Origin: Daphnia carinata
Taxonomy: Eukaryota; Arthropoda; Branchiopoda; Diplostraca; Daphniidae
Reading direction: 5' to 3'
Length of the DNA stretch: 64,000 nucleotides
Assembly: GCF_022539665.2 (NCBI RefSeq)
Contig: NW_026712553.1
Location: 43,988 to 107,987, forward strand
The position numbers and the translations under genes were made by a program. Positions 48,273-61,242 of this stretch are shown here, piece by piece. The stretch's first letter is position 1; the number at the start of each line of letters is the position of its first letter. The notes under the pieces were generated by a model that saw only the letters and a program-made list of their open reading frames with translations, was not told the origin of the DNA and made no database searches.

Positions 48273-49094
48273 CTATTAACAAGGAAACAGTAAAACGCGA
48301 ATGGTTCCCAGCTTTTTCATGCTGTTTCCAACAAATTCCCAAAGGTAATGGTAAATACTTAAAACTAATGAAATTTGATTATCAATATCAACCGTGCTTA
48401 ATTGCACACAGAAATTAAATGATAATTTGGAATTTATCTTCAAAGGATTGCAGCCTAGGCGTTTTCATCACTATCGCGCTGATAGGGTTACGTTGTTATC
48501 GCTGATGTGAACTCGACTTCAAGCGACCAAGGATAACTCTTATCTCATATATCTCGTATTTCATTGTCTCTTCGACTATAACACAGAGGTTTGAGCAGTC
48601 TAACGAGGAAAGAATCGAAGTTCGTATTTATTCCATTGCTTGTACGCCATTTTTTTATTTTTTACCTTAGCCACTAAACGTATTGTTTCACGTTTTATTA
48701 GGCATTTTATAACGGCCCCTCGCTTAAGTAGAGAAGGTCAACTAGAATGATCAGACGAAATGAGCCGACGTTCTGATTGAAAGGTTGCTACTTCCCAGCA
48801 CTTTGTAATTTCATTTCAAATTTTAATAACAGTCAACCTCCATCTCTTTAAAATGTACTTTTGTTTTTTGTCTAGCAATCTATACGGCATCCAGTCCAGC
48901 AAATTTGCATAGAACTGCTTTGACACTTCGAAAAATACCTTGGAATGGCACCTCTTCAGGTAACAGAATAAGACGATGGTTCGTTTAAAATTCAAGGGAC
49001 ATTCAACACCACCGAGTACGAGAAGTCAAGCCAAGGTGGGGGGGATTTCATTTCAAACACATTTCGGGAATACTTTCCATTCATCTTTCTCTGG
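48273..49094. other. No gene recognised: APC15 upstream side (block A')
   Basis: Counterpart of 465-1286. An APC15 first exon is expected hereabouts but was not recognised. Confidence 0.5.
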
Positions 49095-49620
49095 CGTCCG
49101 AACAGCCAGGACCATACCGTGCTGAATGCGAAAACCCCCCACCTGGTTTTGAATTTGTGATCCAACTCTCCCTGTCACCGCGTTGCGTTTGCTGCAAGGA
49201 TAGTTACGGCAAGCGAACTGCTGTTTGGGCCAACGTCAACGCAGGACAGACGTTCGTTTTGAAGCCATGCTCTCCGAGTCGATGGATGGAAGTCCGTTAA
49301 AATGCCCGCTACTATCTCCACGTTTGGAATTGGAACAAATGGAAATTCCTTGCACCGTTTGGATCCACTTTTCAAGAACTGCTGGCGAGATTAACGCACA
49401 GATCCAATTCACTCATTTCTTCGTCAATCAGTTGAACTGCGATGTTACATTCCATTTCGACACACCCGAACAAGACGAGCAAATCGGCGCCTATTTTGCT
49501 AGCTATTTTGTCAGCCAGGAGTCCCGCCATCGATGCCTTGTTCCAGGACAGAATACAATATGCGATCACGAGAGAAGTTTGCATCAAAGATATCGAACCA
49601 AACATTTTTAAACAAAGTTA
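49095..49620 (+). pseudogene. BTB/POZ pseudogene (block A' copy)
   Basis: Same frames, TAA (49298-49300), TGA (49433-49435) and mid-domain frameshift as 1287-1812. One substitution just after the domain (agttacaac for agtaacaac) alters a possible donor gtaaca to gttaca. Confidence 0.55.
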
Positions 49621-50587
49621 CAACAATTATAACACATGTTTAGTGTTATACCAAATGCACAGACACGTCATGGGATCTGGATTTTCTTACGTTTGACGAG
49701 GCCCGTCAGTTGCACGGGGCCAGCGGGTGGTGTGCGGGACCGTTCGGACTATATGTCGTTAAAGGTTTCTGTTATCCTTCAGGCTAAATGTGCATGTCCC
49801 ATCTAAAGAACTCTGTTTTTATTTTCTTGAACGCGGATAACGGGAAATGGTTTGTGAATGGTGAAGTAACAAGGCAGCGTTAGATGGCGCAACGTGTCAA
49901 AGACTCACGCTCAGCTCCCGTTGGTTACCTAACGGTACATTCGGTGTAATTGCTCAAAGGGTAAGCTGACCAACAGATGGACACTTTAAATAAACCAACG
50001 GGTATACCGTTTTAACAAACAAATAGTTTTGTTTTGTTTGTTTTTAACTTCCGAAATGGGAAGGATCAGCAAGGGAAATAAAACAGCGGGATTCACGAAC
50101 GCTGAACAGCTGACTCGCTTGATGCATTTGACCGGCAACGGTACGCTTTAGTAAAATGGAGTCATCTATCAGGCAGAGATAAATCACACGATTTATTCAT
50201 ATTTAGTAATTTATTTATTTAGTTATTTAGAACGAATGAAATGGATTGAATTCCATAGCCTATTGTTCCGCGTAACGTTCAAACGAGTCACGATCCGTGA
50301 TTGCACCACTTTCAGTTTCTGTTGTAGCAATTTTTTTCTATTAAATTTTTTCCAACATAAATAAAATTGTGTATAATAAGTAAAATAGCAATTTCCGAAT
50401 ACAGTTCATTTTTATAATCGTCAATATCGCACACCGTGTTTGCGAAATTCAACTGCCAAGGTCGATTGACGCCAAAATGAGATGCAGCTGGTTTCGATCA
50501 TCTATGGGGCACTATAAAAGACTTGATGAAACAGCATATGGTTGTAGATGTAAGTTAGATATTAATTAGATGTAAGTTAGATGTAAG
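49621..50587. other. No gene recognised
   Basis: Counterpart of 1813-2779. Confidence 0.5.
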
Positions 50588-50698
50588 AAAAAAAAAGTCG
50601 GGACAGTTGATCGAGTGATAGCAACCAGCAACAGTTGCATTCGAAATTAAGTTCGAATGCAATGTTCCGACTTTTTTTTTTTGGGGGGGGGGGGGGGG
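50588..50698. repeat. Nested inverted repeat with G-run (block A' copy)
   Basis: Same stem as 2780-2890; the T and G runs differ slightly in length. Confidence 0.7.
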
Positions 50699-51727
50699 CT
50701 CTCTCGGCCTATACGGGCAACAAAGGAGCACGGCAATGGCCAGTTCCAGACCACATTTAGCCGTGATTATTTTTTGAAACTGATTATCATTTGAACTTGC
50801 TGCGTTGCTTATTATACAAAATCTCATTTATGCTAGAAAAAATTTGCAAAAAATTTAAATACGCTTTGATTCGAGCCGCCTTTGTTCGATTGTTGCATTT
50901 CTAGGAATCGCCCAATGCTTGAGGTGCACACGATCGGGAGTTTCAAACAATAGTTAACCATTTCAATAGTCCCACGCAATTTTTTATTTAGCATAACACA
51001 CCAACGTCTTGGGCTAATATCGAACAGCGCGGCTCCCTTTCTCCAAAACAATTACAGTCCATACACACGTCCCGCACATTCACGCCTGCGTGAAACGGAT
51101 GTGTGCATAGGGAACTGTGGGTTAAGCAAGCACGTACAGAGGCAGAAAACGTTTGTTCTTTAAATAGCCACTTAAATTACGGGGACACCTGCGTTATGAA
51201 AGCGGACAGCGTTGTTGTTTTAACCGCGTGCGTATACACACGTCGTGTTAATCACATACCGACACTTGCTAATGCAGGGACATCCCGCGGTACGCAAGAA
51301 AGAACAGTGATCGATCAAAATATTACGTAGGTCGTCGGACGCGGTGCACAGAGGGTGTCAAAGACCCGGAAATGTCACCACCAGATCGGCTGTGCATGTT
51401 TAAACACGTGAGGTTTGTTATCGGCTACACGATTGATGTCCACTGGGCATCAGGTCGATCCAATTGGCCAACGTTTCGAAGAGAGGACTCGTTGTACGAA
51501 GCAAAAAGAACCACAAAAAATGAAACGATTTGTTACCTTCAACAAAAAACAATAGGATTCAAAAATGTGATGTACCTGTTGGCTGTGGGACCAATCGGCG
51601 ATACATAAAAAGGGCAAAGAGCGACCGATGTGAGTAACAGAAAGTACGAAAGCGTCTGAGAAGGCAGGTTGCTATCTATCACTCATTTTCAGTTTTGAAG
51701 TACATTTTGCAGGTGATTATCGTTTAG
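50699..51727. other. No gene recognised
   Basis: Counterpart of 2891-3919, with the same two unassigned short frames (51103-51330, 51372-51608). Confidence 0.4.
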
Positions 51728-52625
51728 TTGATCACGACGTTGGTGGTCGATGGACAGCGGACGCCCACCTACACCGAGTCGAGAACAATCAGCACGACAA
51801 TTGATTTCACAAGTAACGTAAGTTTTTTGCAAAAAAAAAACGAATTGACGAAACAATCATCCGTTGATTGATCATTTTTGTTCATATCCATTCAAGTTGA
51901 TCTGCGTAAAACTGGTGAACGTAACAGGAAGATGTCGCCAACGGTGAAGATTCGCCATTTAGCAGCACGTCCTCCTGATGATGAATGGGCCACTCTATCC
52001 GCTGACAAACGAGTTCTACCATCCGCTTACACAATTCATGCCAACACAAACATTACGGTATAAATGAATTCCAAAACAATTCAGTTGCAATATCAAAATC
52101 AACCGACATCGTTGTGTACAGCGTCGAAGCAACGCCTTTGTTTACATCACCTGATTGGCCGAACGATCGTTCATTCCACTTACCCACGCACGACGAGTCA
52201 TGGATGCCGAGAACATCATCCATCAGGAGGAAACAGCCGGGCTATTTCTCCAAAATAGGCAATGCATTTTTCAATCCAGCGACTTCCGTCAACGTCACCA
52301 TCACACGTAAACACGTTAATTAACTTCATTTTAATTTCATTCATATTTTTGATTGCGTAACAGACGTTGTGTCTAGGACGGCAGTGACAAGGACGGCCAG
52401 TTTCTTCTTAATGGGCTGTACTCGTCAAAAAGTAACGTAGTCCGTTTCCCTACGTGATGTCCACCATCAACGGACGAACGCAAATTGTTCCATTTTCCAG
52501 TTCGATGGCACAATAAAAAGAAGAAGAAAGATCCGATCGTGGCCACCGTAACGAGGACATCCATCTCCCCAGTTTTAACGCCGTCACCGTTTCCTTTCGC
52601 TGTTTGCGCCCGCTCTAGACGATGA
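51728..52625 (+). CDS. Thr/Val-rich secreted-protein candidate (block A' copy)
   Basis: Same pieces as 3920-4817, without coding differences that I could see. The gene model has the same uncertainties: no start exon, inconsistent phases between the first pieces, and a C-terminus that may need an extra intron. Confidence 0.35.
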
Positions 52626-53248
52626 TCGTCAAAATTGGGTATACAAATTTAAATTTTATTTATATCGTTTCGCGGCGAACGTTTTTTTTTTTAAATAAAA
52701 GAGTATTAATTTAGCCTGAGCCTATCATTGCGCGTTCTCTATAAGAATCATAGCGGAATGTTTATAGAAAATCGGAACAGGCTGTATTTAAATTGAATGT
52801 TTTTAGGGGATCAGCTACGTTTGCGTATATGCTGATATGTGGGGGGGGGGTGGATCGTCTATTTCGATTGCGCAACAACTACTGTTGGGAGCGGTCAACA
52901 GACGAAGAAAAAGACGGGCAAATAATTCTGGCGTTTTTCACTTAACAGAAAGAAACAACATTCGGCATAATATGCGCTAACTGTATACTGAGCGTTTGGG
53001 TCAGAATGCGCATATTCAAATGCGACCACCTGGGGTAACGTCGTCTTCTTGTTTAAAAAAAAAAAGAAAACACGCTGGCAAATGTTTGAACGCGTGTCTT
53101 TTCTTTAGTTGCTCAGACGCCACGGTAGTTTACAATTGGTTCCAGTTAATAGCGCGTGATTGTCTTCGCATTTGCATATAAGCAAAACGCGCAAAAATGA
53201 TTGTCATTTGCCACGACGGACAGCGCAACTTTCACAATTAATAACACT
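52626..53248. other. No gene recognised
   Basis: Counterpart of 4818-5440. Confidence 0.5.
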
Positions 53249-54382
53249 TTAGTCGCTCAGTGTAATAGCTGGGAGTGGCGTACGTTGTTGTGTAGTACTC
53301 TGGCGCTTTTGTGGTGTAGTATTTGGAGGATTCAGTTTGGTAGTAGGTTGGAGCTGAGTAATACTTCTGTGCCCCGGTGTAGTAGTTAGGACTGGCATAG
53401 GTTGTTGTGTAGTATACTGGAGCTTCAGTGTAATAATTTTGTGCAGCACACGTTGTTTTGTAGTACTCGGGAGCCTTCGTAGTGTAGTATTCTGTGGCCT
53501 CAGTTTTTTAATACGTGGGGGCCTTAGCGTAGTAAGCTGGAGCTGCGTAAGTGGTAGTGTAATAAGACGGGGCAGCATAAGTTGTGGTGTAGTTAGTAGG
53601 TTCCACGCAGTAACTTTGGGCAGCGTAAGACTTCGGGTTTCAGTGTAGTAGGTCGTCTCATCGTAATAATATGGGGAAGCTGTGGCGTAGTATGTTGGAG
53701 CTACGTAGTACTTGGGCGCCTCTGTAGTGGTAGTAAGACACAGTTGTTGCGTAACTTGGAGCTGAGTAACATTTTGAGGTCTCAGTGTAGTAAGCCGGGG
53801 AAGCATAAGCTGTCGCGTCAGAGGCCAGGTCAGGCATTTGTGGTATAGTGGGTGGGAGTTACGGTGTAGTAACTTGGAGTGGCATATGTTGTTGCGTAAT
53901 ACACTGGCGCTTCTGTGTAATAGCTCGGTGCGGAGTAGTATTTCGAGGCCTCCGTACAGTAAGTTGGAGAAGCATATGTGGTGGTGTAGTATTCAAGTTC
54001 CTTGGTGCTGTAATGTTTGGGCGCATCGCTGTAGTAAGTAGGGGCCACATATGTTGTGGTGTAGTACTCGGCCGCCTTTGTAACGTAGTACGGCGCAGCA
54101 GTGGTTGTCTGGCATGAATAACTACCGTATCCATAAGATGAAGCCATTGGCACACCTAAGGTCGATCCAGTCATCAGGAAGACGACAGCTGGTAGCAGCA
54201 TACTGCCATAGTAACCTGACGAAAAACAAAAACATTAATTTTCATAATTCCATTATGACATTGAAGTTCTTAAAACAAAAATAAAGAAGCACTTCGCCTC
54301 GTTCAAACATCAATTTTATCAACAATTGCATCATCACATTAACTAAAATCATTAAACAAGTTGAAGTGTGTACATTACTCAT
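53249..54382 (-). pseudogene. Tyr-rich repeat protein, frameshifted (block A' copy)
   Basis: Start ATG 54382-54380 with a 4-base coding exon, second exon from 54215, signal peptide MLLPAVVFLMTG, TGA at 53830-53832 and the same later frameshifts as 5441-6574. Sharing all lesions shows that decay came before block duplication. Confidence 0.75.
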
Positions 54383-54498
54383 GATTGCAGGTCGGAACTG
54401 TAACACACTAACTCTGGTATTGGTATTTGAAAGACTGCTAGTAGTACACAGTGTCAGAGCTGCTCACTCGGCTAACCTCTACCGTCGATTTGACCTCG

Positions 54499-54505
54499 TT
54501 TTATA
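54499..54505 (-). promoter_or_regulatory. TATA box of the Tyr-rich gene (block A' copy)
   Basis: Minus-strand TATAAAA, the same distance from the start ATG as 6691-6697. Confidence 0.6.
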
Positions 54506-54937
54506 CGGTTTCCTATCATCCTGATTCTTCTTTTGAGCCCAAACAATCCATCTGTTCATCCTGACATAACAACCACTATTCCTACCCTACCTGTCACCGC
54601 ACCTATCGTATGTATTTTCAAATATCGAACAAAAATATAATTATCTTCCCCATCCCAATGAACTATTGTTATTCCATTGAATGAAGCACCAAGCAAAAAC
54701 TAATGTGGATCCAGATGTCGTACTGGCAATTATGAAATTATTTCATACCTGATCACGATTTTTTCTCCAGATCTTAGAACCAACTGAAAAGAAGGCACCT
54801 GTTGTTTAAAAATTTTCAAACGTTTCAACAGTAGAGTCAATATTTCTATTTTATTTCTTACAAAATGAACTTTGTTACGTCCAGCATTGTTGCAAAGGTG
54901 TGTATATGTATTTACTAGTACTATTTACTGCTACTTT
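54506..54937. other. No gene recognised: upstream region of Tyr-rich gene
   Basis: Counterpart of 6698-7129. Confidence 0.4.
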
Positions 54938-55166
54938 CAGCTGATGTCACGATGGGGATCATATGGTACAGCAATATGATCCGGGCCAAGATCGTGACAG
55001 TTCTGGAGGATACTAGCATGTCAGTCAAGTGCTTTGCGCAACCATTTTTACTATTTTCCTAATAACTAAAATCAAAACTGGCAAACCGAAACTTCTATCT
55101 CTGCCGAATATTTGAGCATTACCTTAACATAGGCATTTTCAGATTGAAACTAGGAAATAGCCATTA
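54938..55166 (+). repeat. Diverged member of the 223-bp repeat (block A' copy)
   Basis: Counterpart of 7130-7358, with the nested hairpin at 54947-54997. Confidence 0.8.
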
Positions 55167-55168
55167 GC

Positions 55169-55597
55169 GTTGTAAATGCAAACTGAAAAAAAAATCACAT
55201 TTCATTCTGCTATATTGAACTACCAACGGAAAGATAAATGGATTTTAACCACATCAACTACACAATGCCGTAGGGCTAACATAACGAATCAATGCGACTC
55301 AACTGAATATATAAATTGCGAGCATATCTATAAATACCAATTGTATACTGTGTTCAGCAATTACAATGTTGTACAAACACATACTAAAAACGCCTTCATC
55401 CGCTTTATGTAATAAAGACTAAAAACAAATAGATTCGGCAACGACATTATAGCTGTATTCAACATTTTATTTATAAATCACATTCGTTTAGACTAGTTAA
55501 TGCATAAATACACGGCAGGGAAATATTCATCTTGGAACGAGGACTGCAAATAAAACAAAATCTAATTCTCCTATCATCGAACATGATGGACGACGTT
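55169..55597. repeat. 3' flank of Tyr-rich fragment (block A' copy)
   Basis: Counterpart of 7361-7789; no gene. Confidence 0.6.
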
Positions 55598-56091
55598 GGA
55601 GCTGAATAGTACTCCTGTGCCTCGGTGTAGTAGCTAGGACTGGCATAGGTTGTTGTGTAGTATGCTGGAGCTTCAGTGTAATAAATTGGTGCGGCATACG
55701 TTATGGTCTAGTTCTCGGACGCCTTTGTAGTGTAGTATTGAGGGGCCCCAGTCTTGTAATACATGGGGGCCTCAGTGTAGTAAGCTGGAGCTGCGTAAGT
55801 GGTTGTACAATACTCAGTTTTCTTCGTGTAATACTCTGGAGCAGCAGTAGTCTAGTATTCAGCGGTCTTTGTGCTGTAGTAGTGTGGAGCTTCGGTGTAG
55901 TAAACCGGAGCAGCATAAGTAGTAGAATAGTTCTTGGTGGGCTCGGTATAGTAATTTGGCGAAGCATACGTTGTTCTGTACTCGGTAGCCTTTGTAGCGT
56001 AGTACTGCGAAGCCTCAGTGTAATAAGAAGGAGCGGCGTAGGTGGTAGTGTAGTACTTCGGGGCTTCTGCATAGTAGCTTGGTGCAGCATA
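55598..56091 (-). pseudogene. Tyr-rich repeat gene fragment (block A' copy)
   Basis: Same as 7790-8283, with the two Tyr-to-TAG changes at 55852-55854 and 55708-55710 and the same truncation by the inverted-repeat element. Confidence 0.75.
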
Positions 56092-56125
56092 CAATAATAA
56101 TCTAGGATAATAGTAATACACACAT

Positions 56126-56684
56126 AATCTAGGATTTGAGGAAAAATGGAAAAGCGAGAAGGCCTTCTCACTTTTGCAATTTTGGCAAAATTTTAGATTT
56201 CGCTTTAAATACGTGGTTTCGATGCAGAATTGAACGGGCATCACGAATATGAGGGTTGTTTTCTCGTGGAACTCATAGTGTTTTAATAAAACGTAAAAAA
56301 CGGGGAAGTTGGGTTTAAAAAAATAAGCCCGACTTTATCTTTAAATTACGATTATTTCAAAAACGGCTTACTTGAAAATAAAACAAATGGTTTTTTCTGA
56401 ATCCGCGTTAAAATAGGGTTATACTGTGGGATTTTCATCGCATTCCGAGAGATTTCGATTTTTTCCGATTTTGACAAAAGTGAGAAGGCCTTCTCTCTTA
56501 GCAATTTTGACAAAATGTTAGATTTCGCTTTAAATACATGGTTTCGATGCAGAATTGAACGGGGATCACGATTGTGAGGATTGTGTTCTCGTGGGACTCA
56601 AAGTTTTTTAATAAAACGTAAAAAACGGTAAAGTTGGGTTAAAAAATAAGCCCGCGCTTATATTGTCGGGCTTAAAATTTTTTC
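56126..56684. mobile_element. Inverted-repeat element, left end missing (block A' copy)
   Basis: Counterpart of 8318-8877; short central palindrome form GAGAAGGCCTTCTC. Confidence 0.75.
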
Positions 56685-57808
56685 CTATTAAAAAATAATA
56701 GCATTGAATCTAGATAACTATAGATGATTCTGATTAAAAATTACTCAAGGAACATGAAAATGGAATTTGTCTTTACGTAGAGTTTATACTTTTGGAGTAA
56801 TCTAAAATATGAAATAAATGTGTGTGCGAAACGAAACCATTACTAGCGCGCCAGTACGCTACAGCGCTAGCGTGAAACATCAAACTTCTTTGATTATTCA
56901 ACGTTTGCATATGTATTTTATATATATACTTGCATGCATATGCATATGTATTATACCTGAACATGTAGACTCAATCTTTAACGCATAACCCAAAAGGTAA
57001 CTAACGTTCAAAAAATCCTTTGTGGAATATTCATGGTGACAACTGAATGGATTGTAATTACGAACAACCATTATCAACTAGACTTGATAAGTCCTGGGAA
57101 TGTGGCATAAGGTCATTATTTTCCAAAGCGGAAATTTAGAAACCGTGATTGTTAAAGTATTATGGCCCAACAGACGCGATGAGCTGCATGCAGGGCTACT
57201 TATACGTTTGGATATGAATGCAAAAAATAAATAATGACAAACCTACATTAGCTTTAACTTACTTTCCCTTCACAACTAGAATAGCACCAAGCCAATGCAT
57301 GAATGCACTAGTGCCAAAATCGGCCGCAAGGTGATATGGAGTATTCTTGCATGTCATTAACGGTGCGTGATGCCACGCCCTAATTCGTGAGTGCTACATA
57401 ATAATTGAAAATTTTAAACATTTACTCAAGTGTTTTGTTTATAATTACCTTGGATGTTGTTTATCACTATTTTCTGAATACAGTTCATTTATTACATTGT
57501 GCAATAGTTTCACTGAATTTAAATGAGAATTAGTTTAAGACGGAAAATGCCCGCTAGCGTTATCAACATGGTTTGGGGTCGTCATTCACGGTATATAATA
57601 GTTGCGTGAACATCTTTAACGTAGCGGCACTTGAACAATGACTGGGTATGGTACCCTCCCAATGTTGGGAACTAGTACCAAGAGTCTGTAAGCAATTACA
57701 ACTCGAAACGTCAAGCGTTGGTATGATGATGATGGCACCCACAATGATTGGTCCACCAATCATTGGCCCCCATTCCAATGCAGAACTGAATAGAGATGTA
57801 AGAGCTAT
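56685..57808. repeat. Shared spacer, block A' copy, no gene recognised
   Basis: Counterpart of 8878-10002. One C fewer in the C run near 57770 joins two minus-strand frames into a 109-codon one; this is an accident of the indel, not a gene. Confidence 0.6.
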
Positions 57809-58031
57809 CAGCTGATGCGAGATGGGGATCATATAGTACAGCAATATGATCTCCATCGGGGCAGGTCTGGAGGATACTAGTATGTCAGTCAAGTGCTTAG
57901 CGCAACCTTTTTGGCTATTTTTTCAATAATTAAAATAAAAACTGTCAAACCGAAACTCCTATCTCTGCCGAATATTTAAGCATTTCCTTAACATATAAAA
58001 ATCTAAGGGCGAAATGAGGAAATAGCCATTA
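57809..58031 (+). repeat. 223-bp dispersed repeat with hairpin (block A' copy)
   Basis: Hairpin at 57821-57857. The end gaaatagccattatctg is the last clean sequence before the interleaved segment. Confidence 0.8.
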
Positions 58032-58034
58032 TCT

Positions 58035-59100
58035 GTAGGCTTCATTTGCACACAATTACACAGGGACATTGACATACAAAATATCAAATGACATAATACA
58101 TCTGGTATATACAATTGCCAGCTTTCCGATCTCTTAAGGTCCAGAAATATTAATCAAAATAGGTGTAAATTAGGCCAGAGGTCGACTTGCAGTCAGCACG
58201 AATACTTATTCTTATGGCAGTTAAGATATATACTTTATGACAGTGATATTATTTCCATAAGGTTCAATGATACAAATATATAACTTAATCAAATCATACA
58301 GAAAAATGGAAAATGTTCATCATATAACTCTGTTGCCTGAACGTTGAGAGATCATTGAAACATTGGATGTCAGTGTCAACAGCATTCTCAAAGGGGTAGA
58401 CCAAGATGGCTCGAAATGTAGTACATGTTATTGGACTTTTGAAAGTCGTTCGATGGCCTGTTGAGATTCCTTCTGACACCAAATGTTACAGTTTCTTCAT
58501 TTATACCAACAAATGACACATTTATCTACAAAACACATTATTGACACGTATGACACTATAACACAGAAATAACAGCCATTCAACACAATTCATACACACA
58601 CATGACAGATTCAACACAACTTTTTTTCTTTTACAGTCCTTCTTTGAGCCAGCAATGGTGTCCAGGGCGGCCAGCCAACGGCAGAAGGAATGTCTTCAAA
58701 TATTGAAGTATGGAAAATGGGGGGTGTACTCCAATGCGTACACGATATTTTCCATGGCTTTATGGCCTTTCCTGACCAAACGTGCCAGGGAGTGGAAATA
58801 TTTAAACAAAACAAAAAAGACGTCGAGAATGAAAAACACATACACAGAAAAGATTTAATGATCAGACATTTTTAAATGCATGTGGACAATCTTGCGGTTA
58901 AATACTAATGTTAATACTAATGCTAATGCTTATTTTTAACCATTGATGTGACCTAGTAATTAACCTTCCCCCTTTTTATCAAATACTAACCCTGGATCGG
59001 CTCTACTAAAAACAAAACAAAAGAAAACAAAAACAAAGTTATGACCGACTACACGTGGCTCAGAGGTAAAAAAAACAAAAACAAAAACAAAACAAAAAAA
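58035..59100. other. Base-level interleaving of gypsy LTR region and SLC38A10, probable assembly artefact
   Basis: Short words alternate from two sources present elsewhere in the window, each in its own order. Retrotransposon words: ttcatttgcacacaattaca (from 10243), ggccagaggtcgac (10484), ttctcaaaggggtagacc (10822), gtcgttcgatggcctgtt (10917), ggcggccagccaacggcag (11211), acaaaaaagacgtcgag (11479). SLC38A10 words: tccagaaatattaatcaaaa (23895), ttgcagtcagcacgaatac (23932), gtagtacatgttattgg (24120), tacagtccttctttgag, aatgtcttcaaatattgaag (24291), tttaatgatcag (24413). Both run collinearly through about 1.4 kb and 0.6 kb of source. No mutation process I know interleaves two sequences this finely. 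After about 58880 the retrotransposon dominates, with small deletions up to about 59100. Confidence 0.9.
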
Positions 59101-59105
59101 AATAA

Positions 59106-61242
59106 TGAATGATAGTACGACAGCGAAAGAAGGTGTGTTACGGTCAAGGGTCGTAGTCTTTCAACCATCCAGGGCGTTTTGTCCTTCTCCCTACTCTTGT
59201 TGTGGTTATGGGCGTAGCTGGCTGGGGCTCCTCTTCCGATTCGGACGTGGAAGGGTTGCTCGAGGAAGACGATGATGACGATTCATCGGCTTCTTTGACT
59301 CATCCCACTCAGCATCAGTCCTACCGTGAAAGCGGCGCAATTGGCAGCAATGCGCGTTGAAGCTTCTGTAAGTTAGCCTCTTCCTGTTTGCTGGCAGGTC
59401 TTCGACGAGATAGGTTGTCTCTGACACTTTGCGGACAACTTGGAAGGGACCAACGAACTTGGGGAGGAATTTATTCGTTGCATTCTTCTTCCTGGGTTTC
59501 CGACGTACGAGGACGAGGTCGCCGCGGCGAAGTTCAGGTTCTGGCCTTCGAGTACGGTCCACTCGTTCTTTCACCTTGCGCTGCTTCTTTAAAATGCGCA
59601 GCCTTACCGACGTTCTCAAATCTGAGACACGCGAGCTAAAAACATCGTGTGACTCTTGTTGCTCCACTGGCCACGGAAAAAGGTTTTCAATGGCTAATAC
59701 AGGGGCGCGACCATTGACCAACTCGAACGGAGTGGTTTCGGTCGTGGCTTGGCGTGCGGTGTTGATGGCATAAGTTGCCGCAGATAGGTGTGAATCCCAG
59801 CCGGTATGGTCCTCGTTGACAAAGGCGCAAAAAGCTAGCGTCAGGGTGCGATTTACTCGCTCAACCAACCCATTTGTTTCCGGGTGTTCCGCTGTCGCAA
59901 GGATGTGCTTCACGTTCCACCGGGCAACCCATTCAGCAAACATCTGCGACGTGAAGGCCGTCCCTTGGTCACTGATGATGCGACGCGGTGTTCCATGTCG
60001 AAAAACGACGTTAGTTTCAAGGAACGAAGTGACAAATTGCGTCGACGTATCGGGAACGGCGGCGACTTCGACCCACTTGGATAAATAGTCGATCGCGACT
60101 ATAATGTGACGATGTCCTGAAGCAGTAGGCTTAAACGGACCTAAGTGGTCGATTCCAATCAGCTCGAATGGCGCAGAGGGTGGTTCGATGGGTTGTAGTT
60201 TGCCAACCACCTGACCGATCGCATGTTTATGTGTCTGACAGAAAGAACAAGACATAACGAATATTTTAACACTACTTGCCAGCCGTGGCCACCAAAACCT
60301 ACTCTTAATTTTTGCTAAGGTTCTTTCAATACCCTGGTGCCCAGATGAGGGGAGATCATGACACGCTTCTAAAATCTTTCTATGGAGAATGGAGGGAACA
60401 ACAAGGAGGAATTTCTTGCCAGAGCGTCTATTTTCCTTAAATAAAACTTAACCGCGAATAACGAATTCTTGCGAAATTTTACAGGGAGTAGGGGTGTCTA
60501 AGGCTACAAAAATTTTTCTCAGCTGGCCGTCTTGCTGCTGCAAGAGGGCGAGCTCTCGTGAGGCAAAACCCATTTCGGGCTCTCTAACGGTCGCACAGAT
60601 TGTCTCGGAATCCTGGGCTGTTGTCAGGACTTCAACCGGATTTCTAGACAGTGTGTCTGCGACGATATTGTCGGTCCCTTTCAGGTGTTCAATCGTGAAA
60701 TTGAACTCCTGCAGTTCGAGAACCCATCTCACAAACTTCCCCTTCAAATCTTTCTTCCCCATCATCCACTTTACGGCGGAGCTATCCGTCTTGACAAAAA
60801 AGTGTCTACCATAGCCATAGGTGCGCAACTTTTTCAGCGCCCACATCACCGCCAAGCACTCCAACTCATTGGCGTGATAGCGCGTTTCAGTATCCGACAG
60901 CCCCCTGCTGATGAAAGTCACAGGTCGGTGTCCTTCACCAGCATCTTGTGTCAATACTGCTCCAAGTCCAGTCTGGCTTGCGTCGGTCTGAATGGTGACT
61001 TCCAGAGCATCATCGAAATGGGCCAGAACAGGAGCAGTCGTGAGATGCTCAATGATACTGTTCTTTGCGCCTTCATGACGCTCCGTCCACCTCCACTCAG
61101 AATTCTTTTTGAGGAGTGCGTGCAAAGGGTGAGCCAATGCCGCAAAATCTGAGACAAAACGCCGATAGTACGACGCGAGTCCCAGAAATCCTCGTAGCGA
61201 CTTCAAATTCATCACAAGCATACACGTTAAGGCGCGCACCTT
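59106..61242 (-). pseudogene. pol: Gypsy pol: RNase H and integrase part (copy 2)
   Basis: Same domains as in copy 1 (RNase H 61239 downward; integrase from the HHCC finger to the GPF module). The same in-frame TAA (60448-60450) splits RNase H from integrase. Near 59297 the sequence ttctttgactc replaces ttctacgctgactgactc, a 7-bp loss that shifts the C-terminal tail to KKPMNRHHRLPRATLP. One coding change, NATNKFLPKF for NATKKFLPKF, lies near the GPF module. Confidence 0.88.

Larger units (their letters stand above)
47833..58034. repeat. Block A': right copy of the 10.2-kb duplication
   Basis: Matches 1-10227. The left boundary is unknown because the window starts inside block A. The right boundary is at the end of the 223-bp repeat, where clean identity gives way to the interleaved segment at 58035. 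Confidence 0.95.

Noticed and set aside
57563-57892. 109-codon minus-strand frame in block A'
   Set aside because: Created by one missing C in a C run that joins two short frames present separately in the other copies.
58611-58858. Short open frames in the interleaved segment
   Set aside because: They lie in sequence that is probably not real and combine words of two sources.
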